64,000 nt of DNA from Pseudomonas sp. K2I15 (GTDB taxonomy: Bacteria; Pseudomonadota; Gammaproteobacteria; Pseudomonadales; Pseudomonadaceae), in assembly GCF_002204795.1 (NCBI RefSeq), contig NZ_NIXO01000003.1:124001-188000 (forward strand). The letters are read 5' to 3'. The position numbers were made by a program, and so were the translations under genes. Positions 9,121 through 17,527 of the stretch are shown in pieces. Within the stretch, counting starts at the first letter, position 1. Every line of letters starts with the position of its first letter. The notes below the pieces were generated by a model. That model was not told where the DNA came from. It made no database searches and was given only the letters and a program-made list of their open reading frames with translations.

Positions 9121-9788
9121 GTACTGCTTCTGTATCGCTGCGTCCGCACATCAGCCTGCTCGGCTCGACCGCGCTCTTGTTTGAAGCCCCTGGTGAACTC
9201 GATCTGGCGCCGCAACAACGGATTTGGAGCCTGGCCTTGCAGGCAGGCGAATGGGCTGAGATTCACGAAGCGGTTCCCGGCATGAACAACCTGATGCTGA
9301 CGTTCATCAAGCCGCCGCGTGACCTCAACGGGTTGTGCGAGCGCCTGCTGCAGGCCTGGGAAACCAGTCAACCGCTGCCGCTGGAAGGGCGCATCGTGGA
9401 GTTGCCGGTGGTTTACGGCGGTGAGTTCGGCCCGCACATGAATGATGTGGTAGCGCACACCGGGCTGGACATCGAGACCATCGCCAACCTGCATTGCGAG
9501 CCGTTGTACCCGGTGTACGCCTTGGGCAGCCATCCGGGTTACTGCTACCTCGGCGGCATGGATTCGCGCCTGGCCACGCCTCGTCGGCAAGTGCCGGTGA
9601 TCAGCATTGGCGCAGGTTCGGTGTCGATTGGCGGGGTGCAGACCGGCGTCTCAGCCTCGGCTGGCCCCAGTGGCTGGAACACCATCGGCCGCACCGAAAT
9701 GTCATTTTTTGACCCGACCCAAAACCCGCCGGCGATGCTCAGGCCGGGCGATATGTTGCGCTTGCGCATCGAGAGGATCATTCGATGA
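9117..9788 (+). CDS. pxpB: 5-oxoprolinase subunit PxpB (KipI family)
   Basis: This cytoplasmic subunit of 223 residues belongs to the KipI/AHS1 carboxyltransferase-domain family. It is part of the prokaryotic ATP-dependent 5-oxoprolinase that opens 5-oxoproline to glutamate. [12 protein letters not shown] and [19 protein letters not shown] are characteristic. The start overlaps the biotin carboxylase stop and its stop overlaps the pxpC start, both as ATGA, which supports a stoichiometric complex. The presence of pxpC and pxpA in the same operon makes the assignment firm, although the biotin genes raise the question whether this complex acts differently from the simple PxpABC enzyme. Confidence 0.9.
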   Translation: MSTASVSLRPHISLLGSTALLFEAPGELDLAPQQRIWSLALQAGEWAEIHEAVPGMNNLMLTFIKPPRDLNGLCERLLQAWETSQPLPLEGRIVELPVVYGGEFGPHMNDVVAHTGLDIETIANLHCEPLYPVYALGSHPGYCYLGGMDSRLATPRRQVPVISIGAGSVSIGGVQTGVSASAGPSGWNTIGRTEMSFFDPTQNPPAMLRPGDMLRLRIERIIR

Positions 9789-10756
9789 TCGAGATTCTAT
9801 CGGCCACCGCCCTGGCCACCGTGCAGGACTTCGGTCGCTTCGGGAGCCTGGGTTACGGCGTCGGCACCTCCGGCGCGATGGACCATTTGGCGTTGGCGTT
9901 GGGCAACCTGCTGCTGGGTAATCCCGAAGACGCGGCAGCCATTGAGATTCCGTTGTTCCCGTTCGAAGTACGGTTTACCCACGATTGTGCGTTCGCGTTC
10001 ACCGGTGCGGCTTGCGAAGCGACTCTTGATGGTCAGCCATTGTTGCCGTTCTGGGTGGCGCAGGCCCGGGAAGGCCAGGTACTGAACCTCGGCTATCCAA
10101 CCTCCGGCAGTCGCGCTTATCTGTGCCTTGCCGGCGGCGTCGACGTGCCATCGGTGCTCGGCTCGCGCAGCACGCAATTACGCGGCGAGTTCGGTGGTTT
10201 GCAGGGGCGCGCCTTGCAGCAGGGCGATCGGATATCGGCGCTGCGTCCGGGCGTCAGTGTGCTGCCGACAGATTTCGGTGTCGTGCCCCCGAGCCAGGCG
10301 CTGCCCTTGCAACGCGATGGCCTGCCAGCGATGCGCGTACTGCCGGCGGCGGAATACGAGTGCTTTCTGGAGGAGTCCCGTGCCGCGTTTTGGGCCGGTG
10401 AATGGAAAGTCACCAGCCAGAGCAACCGTTACGGCTACCGCCTCGAAGGCGCGCCGATCTTGCCCAGGGCGCCGATGGAAGTCCGCTCCCACGGCATCGT
10501 CCCCGGCGTGATCCAAGTGCCTCACGGCGGCCAGCCGATCATCCAGATGCGCGACGCGCAACCGAGTGGTGGTTACCCGAAATTCGGCACGGTGATCGAG
10601 GCCGACCTGTGGCGCCTGGGCCAGGCGCCGATTGGCAGCAAGGTGCGGTTTATCGAGTGCAGTTACGCCGAAGCCGTTACAGCTCTGGAAGACAATCAGC
10701 GCTATCTCGCGGAGGTCAGCCGCTTGGTTGACCTTCACGGGCTGGCCTCGCGTTAA
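9785..10756 (+). CDS. pxpC: 5-oxoprolinase subunit PxpC (KipA family, biotin-dependent carboxyltransferase fold)
   Basis: This 323-residue protein belongs to the KipA/AHS2 family and is the partner of PxpB. Family signatures include QDFGRFGSLGYGVGTSGAMD near the N terminus, TSQSNRYGYRLEG, and GIVPGVIQVPHGGQPI followed by QPSGGYPK near the C terminus. The length is typical. It overlaps pxpB by four bases and is followed after 12 bases by a degenerate carrier gene. In known systems PxpB and PxpC form the ATP-dependent part that activates 5-oxoproline, with PxpA completing hydrolysis. The domain is homologous to biotin-dependent carboxyltransferase domains, which is notable because a biotin carboxylase and carrier lie in the same operon. 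Confidence 0.9.
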   Translation: MIEILSATALATVQDFGRFGSLGYGVGTSGAMDHLALALGNLLLGNPEDAAAIEIPLFPFEVRFTHDCAFAFTGAACEATLDGQPLLPFWVAQAREGQVLNLGYPTSGSRAYLCLAGGVDVPSVLGSRSTQLRGEFGGLQGRALQQGDRISALRPGVSVLPTDFGVVPPSQALPLQRDGLPAMRVLPAAEYECFLEESRAAFWAGEWKVTSQSNRYGYRLEGAPILPRAPMEVRSHGIVPGVIQVPHGGQPIIQMRDAQPSGGYPKFGTVIEADLWRLGQAPIGSKVRFIECSYAEAVTALEDNQRYLAEVSRLVDLHGLASR

Positions 10757-10768
10757 GGACATTCAACC

Positions 10769-11167
10769 ATGACAAATCAGGAAATCCGCCAGTTGGCGGT
10801 GTGGCTCAGGGAGAAGCACCTGGCTGGCGCGGAGATACGTCGGCCGGGGCTGCATTTGGTGCTCAAGCGCGGTCTCGATGAAGTCGCGGCCCCCATCGCT
10901 ATTCCCATGGCAGCACAGGTTAAGCAAGAGCAGCTACTGAAGACTCCAAACCTGGGCCGATTGCTGCTGACGCACCCGCAACAAAGTGAGGTGCTGGCCT
11001 CGGTCGGCAGCCAAGTAGCGCCAGGGCAACTGGTGGCGTTGTTGCAAGTCGGCGATCTGCTGTTGCCGGTCCGCAGCCAGAAATCCGGACGGGTGGCGGC
11101 GGTGCTGGTGCCGTGTGGCACAACGGTGGGTTATGGCGAAGCGTTCATGCGTCTGGATGCAGCATGA
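10769..11167 (+). CDS. Degenerate biotin-carrier-like protein without the biotinylated lysine
   Basis: This 132-residue protein aligns end to end with the carrier at 7317. The N-terminal helix and the strand HLVLKRG match the AccB N terminus. The C-terminal part (about 78-130) has the biotinyl fold pattern VGSQVAPGQLVALL...RVAAVLVPCGTTV. Where the true carrier has [10 protein letters not shown], this one has LQVGDLLLPV, so the acceptor lysine is replaced by Asp96. It therefore cannot be biotinylated at the normal site. It may be a structural or regulatory subunit of the complex, or a decaying paralogue. The intact frame and tight operon position argue against a pseudogene. Confidence 0.8.
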   Translation: MTNQEIRQLAVWLREKHLAGAEIRRPGLHLVLKRGLDEVAAPIAIPMAAQVKQEQLLKTPNLGRLLLTHPQQSEVLASVGSQVAPGQLVALLQVGDLLLPVRSQKSGRVAAVLVPCGTTVGYGEAFMRLDAA

Positions 11168-11183
11168 CGAGCGAGGGCAAGTG

Positions 11184-11951
11184 ATGAAAATCGATTTGAA
11201 CGCTGATCTGGGCGAGGGCTTCGGCCCGTGGCGCATGGGCGAGGATGAAGCGTTGATGAGCCTGATTTCGTCGGCCAACGTGGCGTGCGGTTTCCATGCC
11301 GGTGATCCGCTGATCATGGACAACACCGTGCGCCTGGCCAAGGCCGGTGGCATCGATCTGGGCGCGCATGTGGGCTTCCCTGATTTGATGGGCTTCGGTC
11401 GGCGGCAGATGAACATCGAAATCAAGGAGCTGGCGACCTACGTGATTTACCAGCTCGGTGCGCTGGCCGGGATGGCAGTGGTCAATGGCCATCGCATGAC
11501 GCACATGAGCTTCCACGGCGCGCTGGGCAACATGGTTGCCGCCGATGCAGCGCTGGCCGAGCCATTGGTGTGTGCGGTCGCCGCATTCGATCCGACACTG
11601 ATCATCAGTTCATCAAGCAGCCGGGCCATCGAAAATGCCGCTGATAAATGCGGGCTGCGGGTCGCCACGACGTTCCTCGCCGACCGCGCCTATGACGATG
11701 ACTGCCTGCTGGTGCCGCGCAAGGTGCCGGGCTCGGTGATCAAGGAACCGGCAGCCGTGCTGCAACGGGTTCGGCAGTTGCTGGAGGAGGGCACCGTGAC
11801 CAGCCTGAACGGCAAGCAACTCAAGGTGCCGGCGCATTCGATCCTGTTGCACGGCGACACGCCGGGCGCTGTGGAATTGGCGCGCACCCTCCGTCGAGAA
11901 ATCGAGCTGGCAGGCGGTTGCATCACACCGATTTCGCAGCTGTTGGCGTAA
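11184..11951 (+). CDS. pxpA: 5-oxoprolinase subunit PxpA (LamB/YcsF family)
   Basis: This cytoplasmic 255-residue protein of the LamB/YcsF family is the third component of 5-oxoprolinase. Signatures are KIDLNADLGEGFG at the N terminus, ANVACGFHAGDP, GAHVGFPDLMGFGRR and the C-terminal LLHGDTPGAV. ATG 11184 follows the degenerate carrier gene by 16 bases. It is the last gene of the operon. 5-Oxoproline is a common damage product of glutamine and glutamate, so the operon yields glutamate for carbon and nitrogen. That fits Nac-type control. Confidence 0.92.
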   Translation: MKIDLNADLGEGFGPWRMGEDEALMSLISSANVACGFHAGDPLIMDNTVRLAKAGGIDLGAHVGFPDLMGFGRRQMNIEIKELATYVIYQLGALAGMAVVNGHRMTHMSFHGALGNMVAADAALAEPLVCAVAAFDPTLIISSSSSRAIENAADKCGLRVATTFLADRAYDDDCLLVPRKVPGSVIKEPAAVLQRVRQLLEEGTVTSLNGKQLKVPAHSILLHGDTPGAVELARTLRREIELAGGCITPISQLLA

Positions 11952-11964
11952 CGGTTGCACGGTC

Positions 11965-11979
11965 ATAAGCAGGGCTTAT
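11965..11979 (+). promoter_or_regulatory. Candidate Nac-type operator of the SDR-ABC operon
   Basis: ATAAGCAGGGCTTAT, again ATA-N6-GCTTAT. The CGTCTTGGTC element begins 31 bases after the start of the site, exactly as at 7209 and 7240. Confidence 0.65.
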
Positions 11980-11999
11980 TGCCACACAGTCATTCCGTC

Positions 12000-12029
12000 T
12001 TGGTCCACGGCTTCAGGGCTGGATAGAGT
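12000..12029 (+). promoter_or_regulatory. Sigma70-like promoter of the SDR-ABC operon
   Basis: TTGGTC (12000-12005) and TAGAGT (12024-12029) are 18 bases apart, matching the layout at 7244-7273. The inferred start near 12036 leaves a leader of about 48 bases. Confidence 0.5.
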
Positions 12030-12083
12030 CGAAGTCATCGCGATCACCCGAGTGATCCGCATACGTAACACGAGGACAGATAC

Positions 12084-12836
12084 ATGCCATTTTCAGACTA
12101 CAAAACCGCGCTGGTCACCGGCGCTTCTTCCGGGATTGGCGCCGCTGTCGTCGAGCGTCTGTGTCAGGAAGGCGTGCAAGTCCATGCACTGGCGCGCAGC
12201 GCCGACAAGCTTGAAGAACTGGCCGCCAAAACCGGCTGCATCGCCCACGCCATTGACGTCACCGACCTCGCCGGGCTGACCCGTCTGTTCGAAACCCAGC
12301 AGTTCGACATTTTGGTGAACAACGCTGGGGTCGATAAACCGGGTTCGATTCTCAAGGCTGACGCCGACGGCATCGACTTGCTGATCGACGTCAACCTGCG
12401 GGCGGTGTTGCACCTGGCGCGGCTGGCGTTGCCGGGGATGGTTGAGCGTGACTGCGGCCATATCATCAACATCAGTTCGATTGCCGCGGCCTACAACTTC
12501 GGTGGCAACTCCACGTACCACGCCACCAAGGCTGCCGTGAGCATGCTCTCACGGCAATTGCGCATTGATGCCTTTGGCAAGCGGGTTCGGGTCACCGAGA
12601 TTTGCCCGGGGCGCGTGGCCACCGACATTTTCGCCCATGTGCACGGTGACTCCGAGGAGACCTACAAGCGTTTCGTGGAAGGCTTCGAACTGCCCCAGGC
12701 CAAGGACATTGCCGACGCCATTGCGTTTGCCATTGCCGCACCGATTGCAGTCAACGTCGGGCACATGGAAATCACCCCGACCCTGCAAGTGCCAGGCGGG
12801 CTGTCGACGGCCCGTCCGCAGGATTACCAGGGCTGA
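12084..12836 (+). CDS. Short-chain dehydrogenase/reductase (SDR)
   Basis: This is a cytoplasmic NAD(P)-dependent oxidoreductase of 250 residues with the classical SDR fold. The cofactor motif TGASSGIG spans residues 12-19, NNAG follows, and the catalytic residues are Ser132, Tyr145 and Lys149 (YHATK). It resembles the YdfG-type group of hydroxy-acid or serine dehydrogenases, but this is inference. It heads a unit followed by a four-gene polar amino acid ABC importer 119 bases downstream. It probably oxidises the imported hydroxylated compound or one derived from it. A Nac-type site and promoter lie just upstream. Confidence 0.85.
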   Translation: MPFSDYKTALVTGASSGIGAAVVERLCQEGVQVHALARSADKLEELAAKTGCIAHAIDVTDLAGLTRLFETQQFDILVNNAGVDKPGSILKADADGIDLLIDVNLRAVLHLARLALPGMVERDCGHIINISSIAAAYNFGGNSTYHATKAAVSMLSRQLRIDAFGKRVRVTEICPGRVATDIFAHVHGDSEETYKRFVEGFELPQAKDIADAIAFAIAAPIAVNVGHMEITPTLQVPGGLSTARPQDYQG

Positions 12837-12955
12837 GCTTTAACCGCGTAACAGCACCGAAGAAGAACGGATAAATCCGTCATCGCTCCACTTCCGCCAC
12901 GGCTCGGCCTGGCGTCTTGTTTCTGCCCCTAGCCCAATGCCGATAGGGATTGACC

Positions 12956-13657
12956 ATGAAGCATGACTTCGATTTGGCCGCGGTTCTGCAAGGCGAATAT
13001 GCCGAGCTGATCGTCAAGGGCATCGAAATAACACTGCAGCTGGCGCTGTTCGCCTGGCTGCTGGCAATGGCCCTGGCGCTGTTGCTGGTGACCATACGCC
13101 TGACCGGCAACAAGTTAGCAGACCGACTGGTGGCCGGCTATGTGTCGTACCACCGCAACGTGCCGACGCTGGTGCAATTGATGCTCTGGTACTTCGGTGT
13201 ACCGACATTGCTAAGCGAGTCCACGCAGCTGTGGCTGGCGAACTACAGCACCGAATACTTGTTCTCGGTGATTGCTTTGGGGCTGTGCCAGGCCGCGTAT
13301 TTCTGTGAAGACATTCGCAGTGGCCTGCGGGCCATTCCGGCCGGGCAGACCGAAGCGTCCCGGGCGCTGGGGTTGGGGTATGTGCGTTCGATGCGCTACG
13401 TGATCCTGCCGCAAGGCGTGCGCAATAGCCTGCCGTCCCTGATCAACCACACGGTGCTGTTGTTCAAGAACACCAGCCTGGCCATGGCCATCGGCGTGGT
13501 CGAGCTGACCTACGCCACCCGCGAAGTCGAGAACTACACCTTCCGCACGTTCGAATCCTACCTGGTGGCCACGGTGTTCTACCTGATCTTTTCACTGCTG
13601 TTGATGGGGCTCGGCGCGCTGTTGGCGCGACGCTTCAACAAAGCGCTGGCGAGGTAG
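12956..13657 (+). CDS. Polar amino acid ABC transporter, permease subunit 1 (HisM/GlnP type)
   Basis: This inner membrane permease of 233 residues has about five hydrophobic segments. The cytoplasmic EAA loop, [21 protein letters not shown], is the site of contact with the ATPase. A related EAA motif in the next gene shows that the two permeases form a heterodimer. ATG 12956 follows GGGA. The second permease begins six bases after its stop. Together with the ATPase and binding protein it forms a polar amino acid uptake system; the neighbouring SDR hints at the substrate class but does not identify it. Confidence 0.9.
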   Translation: MKHDFDLAAVLQGEYAELIVKGIEITLQLALFAWLLAMALALLLVTIRLTGNKLADRLVAGYVSYHRNVPTLVQLMLWYFGVPTLLSESTQLWLANYSTEYLFSVIALGLCQAAYFCEDIRSGLRAIPAGQTEASRALGLGYVRSMRYVILPQGVRNSLPSLINHTVLLFKNTSLAMAIGVVELTYATREVENYTFRTFESYLVATVFYLIFSLLLMGLGALLARRFNKALAR

Positions 13658-13663
13658 GCGACG

Positions 13664-14407
13664 ATGTTCGATCTCTTCTCGATTGTGCAAAACAACTGGG
13701 CCCTGTTCCTGATCGGTCAGTACCCGCATGGCCCACTGGGCGGTTTGGCCAATACCTTGATCCTGGCGGCCCTGGCGTTGTTGCTGGCATTTCCGTTCGG
13801 CCTGCTGCTGGCGCTGGCTCGGGTTTCTCCGTGGCGCGGCCTGCGTTGGGCTGCCACGGTCTGGGTCTATGTGCTGCGAGGCATTCCGCTGCTGATGGTG
13901 ATCTTCTGGACGTACTTCCTGGTGCCCTTGTTGATCGGCCACAACATCACTGGCTTCGTCACGATGCTGTGCACCCTGGTGATCTACCAGAGCGCGTACC
14001 TGTGCGAAATCATCCGTGGCGGTATCCAGGCGTTGCCGCCCGGGCAGTACGAAGCGTCCCGTGCGCTCGGCCTCGGTTACCTGCGCACGACGATCTGGGT
14101 GATCTTGCCGCAAGCGCTCTACAACGCGCTGCCCAGCCTGATCAGCCAGTTCATCTCGATCATCAAGGAAACCTCGCTGGGCTACGTGATCAACGTCCAG
14201 GAAGTGACCTTCGCTGCCAACCAGGTCAACAACCAGTTACTGACCAAGCCGTTCCAGGTGTTTTTCATCCTGGCGATCATCTACTACCTGCTGTGTTTCG
14301 GCCTGACCCATCTGGCGGGCTGGGTGGAACGCCGTATCGCTCGCAAGCGCCTGGGCAACGGCGGTCCGGCTGCGGCTGCCGACCCGTTGCTGGCCATTGA
14401 TAATTGA
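13664..14407 (+). CDS. Polar amino acid ABC transporter, permease subunit 2
   Basis: This inner membrane permease of 247 residues is homologous to the preceding gene, with an EAA loop reading [21 protein letters not shown]. It probably pairs with the upstream permease. The stop overlaps the reading frame leading to the ATPase start, and the ATPase ATG lies 14 bases downstream. The spacing indicates one operon and translational coupling. Confidence 0.9.
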   Translation: MFDLFSIVQNNWALFLIGQYPHGPLGGLANTLILAALALLLAFPFGLLLALARVSPWRGLRWAATVWVYVLRGIPLLMVIFWTYFLVPLLIGHNITGFVTMLCTLVIYQSAYLCEIIRGGIQALPPGQYEASRALGLGYLRTTIWVILPQALYNALPSLISQFISIIKETSLGYVINVQEVTFAANQVNNQLLTKPFQVFFILAIIYYLLCFGLTHLAGWVERRIARKRLGNGGPAAAADPLLAIDN

Positions 14408-14421
14408 AGAGGGTTGCGACC

Positions 14422-15159
14422 ATGCATCCAATGATCATGTTTTCGAATATCAACAAATGGTACGGCGAGTACCACGCACTGACCGACATCACCGCCGAGG
14501 TGAAACCCGGTGAAGTGGTGGTGTTGTGCGGGCCGTCCGGTTCCGGAAAATCCACGTTGATCCGCACGGTCAATCGTCTGGAAGACATCCAGAAAGGCCA
14601 GATCCTGTTCGATGGCCAGGACGTGCACGGCACCGACGCACACATCAACAGGTTGCGCAGCCGGGTGGGTTTCGTGTTCCAGAGCTTCAACCTGTTTCCG
14701 CACCTGTCGGTGTTGGAAAACATCACCCTGGCGCCGAGCAAGATCCGCAACCTTAAAGGTTCGGCCGCCAAGCAACAGGCCATGCAATTGCTGGATCGGG
14801 TTGGGCTGGCACACAAGGCTGGCGCTTATCCGGCGCAGCTCTCCGGCGGCCAGCAACAGCGGGTGGCGATTGCCCGCGCATTGGCGATGGAGCCGCCGGT
14901 GATGCTGTTCGATGAGCCTACCAGTGCGCTCGACCCGGAAATGGTCGGCGAAGTGCTGAGTGTGATGAAAGGCCTGGCCAAGGATGGCATGACCATGATG
15001 TGTGTGACCCACGAGATGAATTTTGCCCGTGAAGTCGCCGACACCATCTGGTTTATGGACGCGGGTCAGATTCTGGAAAAGAGCACGCCCGAAAGCTTCT
15101 TCAATCAGCCGACGCACCCGCGCGCGCAACGCTTTATCGCCGACCTGCGGGCTCATTGA
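14422..15159 (+). CDS. Polar amino acid ABC transporter, ATP-binding subunit
   Basis: This cytoplasmic ATPase of 245 residues belongs to the GlnQ/HisP group. The Walker A motif is GPSGSGKST, the signature is [15 protein letters not shown], and Walker B is [13 protein letters not shown]. The H-loop histidine is in CVTHEM. ATG 14422 is preceded by GAGGG; an upstream TTG at 14404 overlaps the permease stop but lacks a better ribosome site. It drives import through the two preceding permeases. Confidence 0.93.
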   Translation: MHPMIMFSNINKWYGEYHALTDITAEVKPGEVVVLCGPSGSGKSTLIRTVNRLEDIQKGQILFDGQDVHGTDAHINRLRSRVGFVFQSFNLFPHLSVLENITLAPSKIRNLKGSAAKQQAMQLLDRVGLAHKAGAYPAQLSGGQQQRVAIARALAMEPPVMLFDEPTSALDPEMVGEVLSVMKGLAKDGMTMMCVTHEMNFAREVADTIWFMDAGQILEKSTPESFFNQPTHPRAQRFIADLRAH

Positions 15160-15216
15160 GCCGCAGCGGTTTTGCTCACTCTGCCATCCGACTTTCCCAT
15201 CTCCGGAGTTTTTTCC

Positions 15217-16050
15217 ATGCGTATGAAGCATCTGTTTGTCACGCTGGCGTTAGGTCCTTTGGCCGTTTCGGTCGCACAGGCCGACCAATTGAGCGACATC
15301 ATGGCCAAGAAGTCGTTGAGCTGCGGCGTGTACGCCGACGTGCCGCCGTTCTCGGCGCCGGATCCGAAAACCCGCGAACTGGTGGGCATGGACGTCGATT
15401 TGTGCAAGGCGCTGGCCAAGACCATGGGCGTCGAACTTGAACTCAAGCCGCTGTCGGTCGAAGCCCGGATTCCGGAAGTGAAAATGGGCCGCGTCGATGT
15501 AATCTTCGCTAACCTGGCTTACACCAAGACGCGGGCCGAACAGATTCAGTTCAGCGACCCGTACTACATCGCCAAGGAAACCCTGGTGGTGCGAGCGGCG
15601 AATGCCGATCAACCGAAAAGCTTCTTCAAGGACAAGCGCATCAGCTCCACCAAAGGCTCGACCTCCGAGCAGTCGATCCGAATTGCCGGGGCCACTCCGG
15701 TGACGTTCCAGGACACTGGCTCGGCCTACATGGCCTTGCAGCAGAACAAGGTCGTGGGCCTGGTGACCAACACCATGACCGCCTTGAAACTGGTCAATCA
15801 AGCCAGGGCCAGTGGTATCGAATTGGCGCTTGCCAAGGAGCCGATGGCGCTCGAGCCGATTGGCGCGGGCATGCGCAGGGATGAGCCGGCGTTCCTTGCC
15901 AAGGTCAACGAGTCATTGGCGGCAATGGAAAAAGCCGGGGAGATCGATGCAATCTGGGATCGCTGGATCGGCCCAAACACTGAGTACAAAATGGTGCGCG
16001 AGGATAAAGTGCAGAGCCTCAGCAGTTTGAAGTTCGATCCTTTGCCTTAA
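15217..16050 (+). CDS. Polar amino acid ABC transporter, periplasmic binding protein
   Basis: This is a type 3 periplasmic solute-binding protein of 277 residues with a signal peptide ending near SVAQA. The mature part contains the usual two-lobe pattern. ELVGMDVDLCKALAK near the N terminus and RVDVIFANLAYTKTRAEQI are typical of amino acid binders. It is the last gene of the importer operon and is followed by a clear terminator. The ligand is unresolved. Confidence 0.9.
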   Translation: MRMKHLFVTLALGPLAVSVAQADQLSDIMAKKSLSCGVYADVPPFSAPDPKTRELVGMDVDLCKALAKTMGVELELKPLSVEARIPEVKMGRVDVIFANLAYTKTRAEQIQFSDPYYIAKETLVVRAANADQPKSFFKDKRISSTKGSTSEQSIRIAGATPVTFQDTGSAYMALQQNKVVGLVTNTMTALKLVNQARASGIELALAKEPMALEPIGAGMRRDEPAFLAKVNESLAAMEKAGEIDAIWDRWIGPNTEYKMVREDKVQSLSSLKFDPLP

Positions 16051-16064
16051 AATCGATACAGGTG

Positions 16065-16100
16065 AAAAAGCCCGGCGAGAGTTCCAGCGTCGGGCTTTTT
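16065..16100 (+). terminator. Rho-independent terminator of the SDR-ABC operon
   Basis: AAAAAGCCCG and CGGGCTTTTT form a hairpin with a short GCG-rich extension and a T tract on the plus strand. It lies 15 bases after the binding-protein stop. The flanking A run makes it potentially bidirectional. Confidence 0.85.
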
Positions 16101-16206
16101 CACGTGTGTCGGTTGTTGGCTTGCTATAAGGCGGCGTCTGTAATTCAGCTCAAGCGTTGATAGGCCAGCAAGCGGTGCTCAGGCAGGCCTAACGGAACAA
16201 TGCAGG

Positions 16207-17436
16207 CTAAAAGGACGTAAACAAGTAGCTTGCGATCAAGCGTGTCTCGTCAATATCCCTGGCGTCGTCACTGCGGTAGGTCGCGTTCCTCAACCGCACA
16301 GAAAAGCCTTTAAGGCTCCCCTGAAAGGCGTAGCTCACATCCACATCGCGCTCCCATTCCTTGTCGGCGCCGACTTTCTTCAAGCCATCGCCATGGATAT
16401 ACGCGGTAAAAAAGCTCAGGCCGGGAACACCCATGGCGGCGAAGTCGTAACCATAGCGCAGCTGCCAGCTACGTTCGCCGGCGCTCCCGAAGTCATGGTA
16501 TTGAACGTAGTTGGGCAGGTAGGGGTTATTGATGTAAGGAAAGCCCGTAGCCCCGCCCATGACTTGGTAGGTCGCCATGACGCTATGCCCATTATCCAGG
16601 GCATAGCCGAACGCGGCGGCGTATGCGCGGTTATCCACCTCTCCCGCTTTGGCTGCACCAACATCACGACTTGAGAAGGCACGCAGGTCAGTGGTCAACG
16701 TACCTTTGCCGAGGCGCGTGTTGTGTATCAACCCAGCGAACTGCTGGCGGTACACATCATCAAGCTCGCCATAAAAGTACGTTGCACTTAGCGCTGGCGT
16801 CAGCTTGTAGGTCCCGCCGCCATATCGATAGTTATCGCCTATACCGGTTGCACGATAGCGACCGTCTTTCACCGCGAGGGTGATGTCCTGAAGGTCGGTA
16901 GAGTCGGGCGTAATCGTCTTATCGAATTGAGCCAGGTTCAAGGTCAGGCGATCTACGTCGGTAGAGTTGATCTGCCAGCCCTGGAATGTCTGAGGAAGCA
17001 GTCGACTGTTGTTGTACTGAAGAACCGGAACCTTTGGCAATGACATCCCATAGCGCAAGGATGTCTGAGATATTTTGAGTTTGACGCCATAGCCTGCTTT
17101 TGAATATTCATCAACGGCCTCACCGGAAGCCCGTTTGGGGAGGAGGCCGCTACCGGAACGGTCTGGGCTCGAGTCCAGTTTGTAGCCCGCAAACACCAGT
17201 GCGTCGACGCCAAAGCCGATGATTCCCGGTGTGTATCCCGACTCATAGTTGAGCAAAAAACCTTGAGCCCATTCTTCTCTTTTGGAGACGCCCGTTCCCT
17301 GACGAAAATCCCCGTTGTAGTAGAAGTTTCGTGCTTCCAGGCGAATCTTGCTGTCCGCGATAAAGTCATCGGCCATTGAGGTGTCGATGGAGATAAGTAC
17401 AGGTGTGAGCAAAGCAACATATAAGGCGCGGTTCAT
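16207..17436 (-). CDS. OprD-family porin of the PDC/oxalomesaconate operon
   Basis: This outer membrane channel of 409 residues has a signal peptide ending near TSMA and an OprD-type mature start, SKIRLEARNFYYNGDFRQG. WQLRYGYDFAAMGVPG recurs as in other OprD porins, and the C terminus ends in Phe. I start at ATG 17436 because AGGA lies about ten bases upstream; the in-frame extension upstream has no signal-like character. It lies 91 bases after dctA on the same strand and is probably the last gene of the operon. It resembles GalP-type porins in position, so a dicarboxylate or tricarboxylate substrate is likely. Confidence 0.88.
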   Translation of the reverse strand: MNRALYVALLTPVLISIDTSMADDFIADSKIRLEARNFYYNGDFRQGTGVSKREEWAQGFLLNYESGYTPGIIGFGVDALVFAGYKLDSSPDRSGSGLLPKRASGEAVDEYSKAGYGVKLKISQTSLRYGMSLPKVPVLQYNNSRLLPQTFQGWQINSTDVDRLTLNLAQFDKTITPDSTDLQDITLAVKDGRYRATGIGDNYRYGGGTYKLTPALSATYFYGELDDVYRQQFAGLIHNTRLGKGTLTTDLRAFSSRDVGAAKAGEVDNRAYAAAFGYALDNGHSVMATYQVMGGATGFPYINNPYLPNYVQYHDFGSAGERSWQLRYGYDFAAMGVPGLSFFTAYIHGDGLKKVGADKEWERDVDVSYAFQGSLKGFSVRLRNATYRSDDARDIDETRLIASYLFTSF

Positions 17437-17527
17437 TTTTATTATTTTCCTGACGCAGGGAGTCGCTGCTCGGTGCTGGACCGAACAGGGACTGTTTAGA
17501 AATGGTGTGATCGATAGAGCAGAAGTT

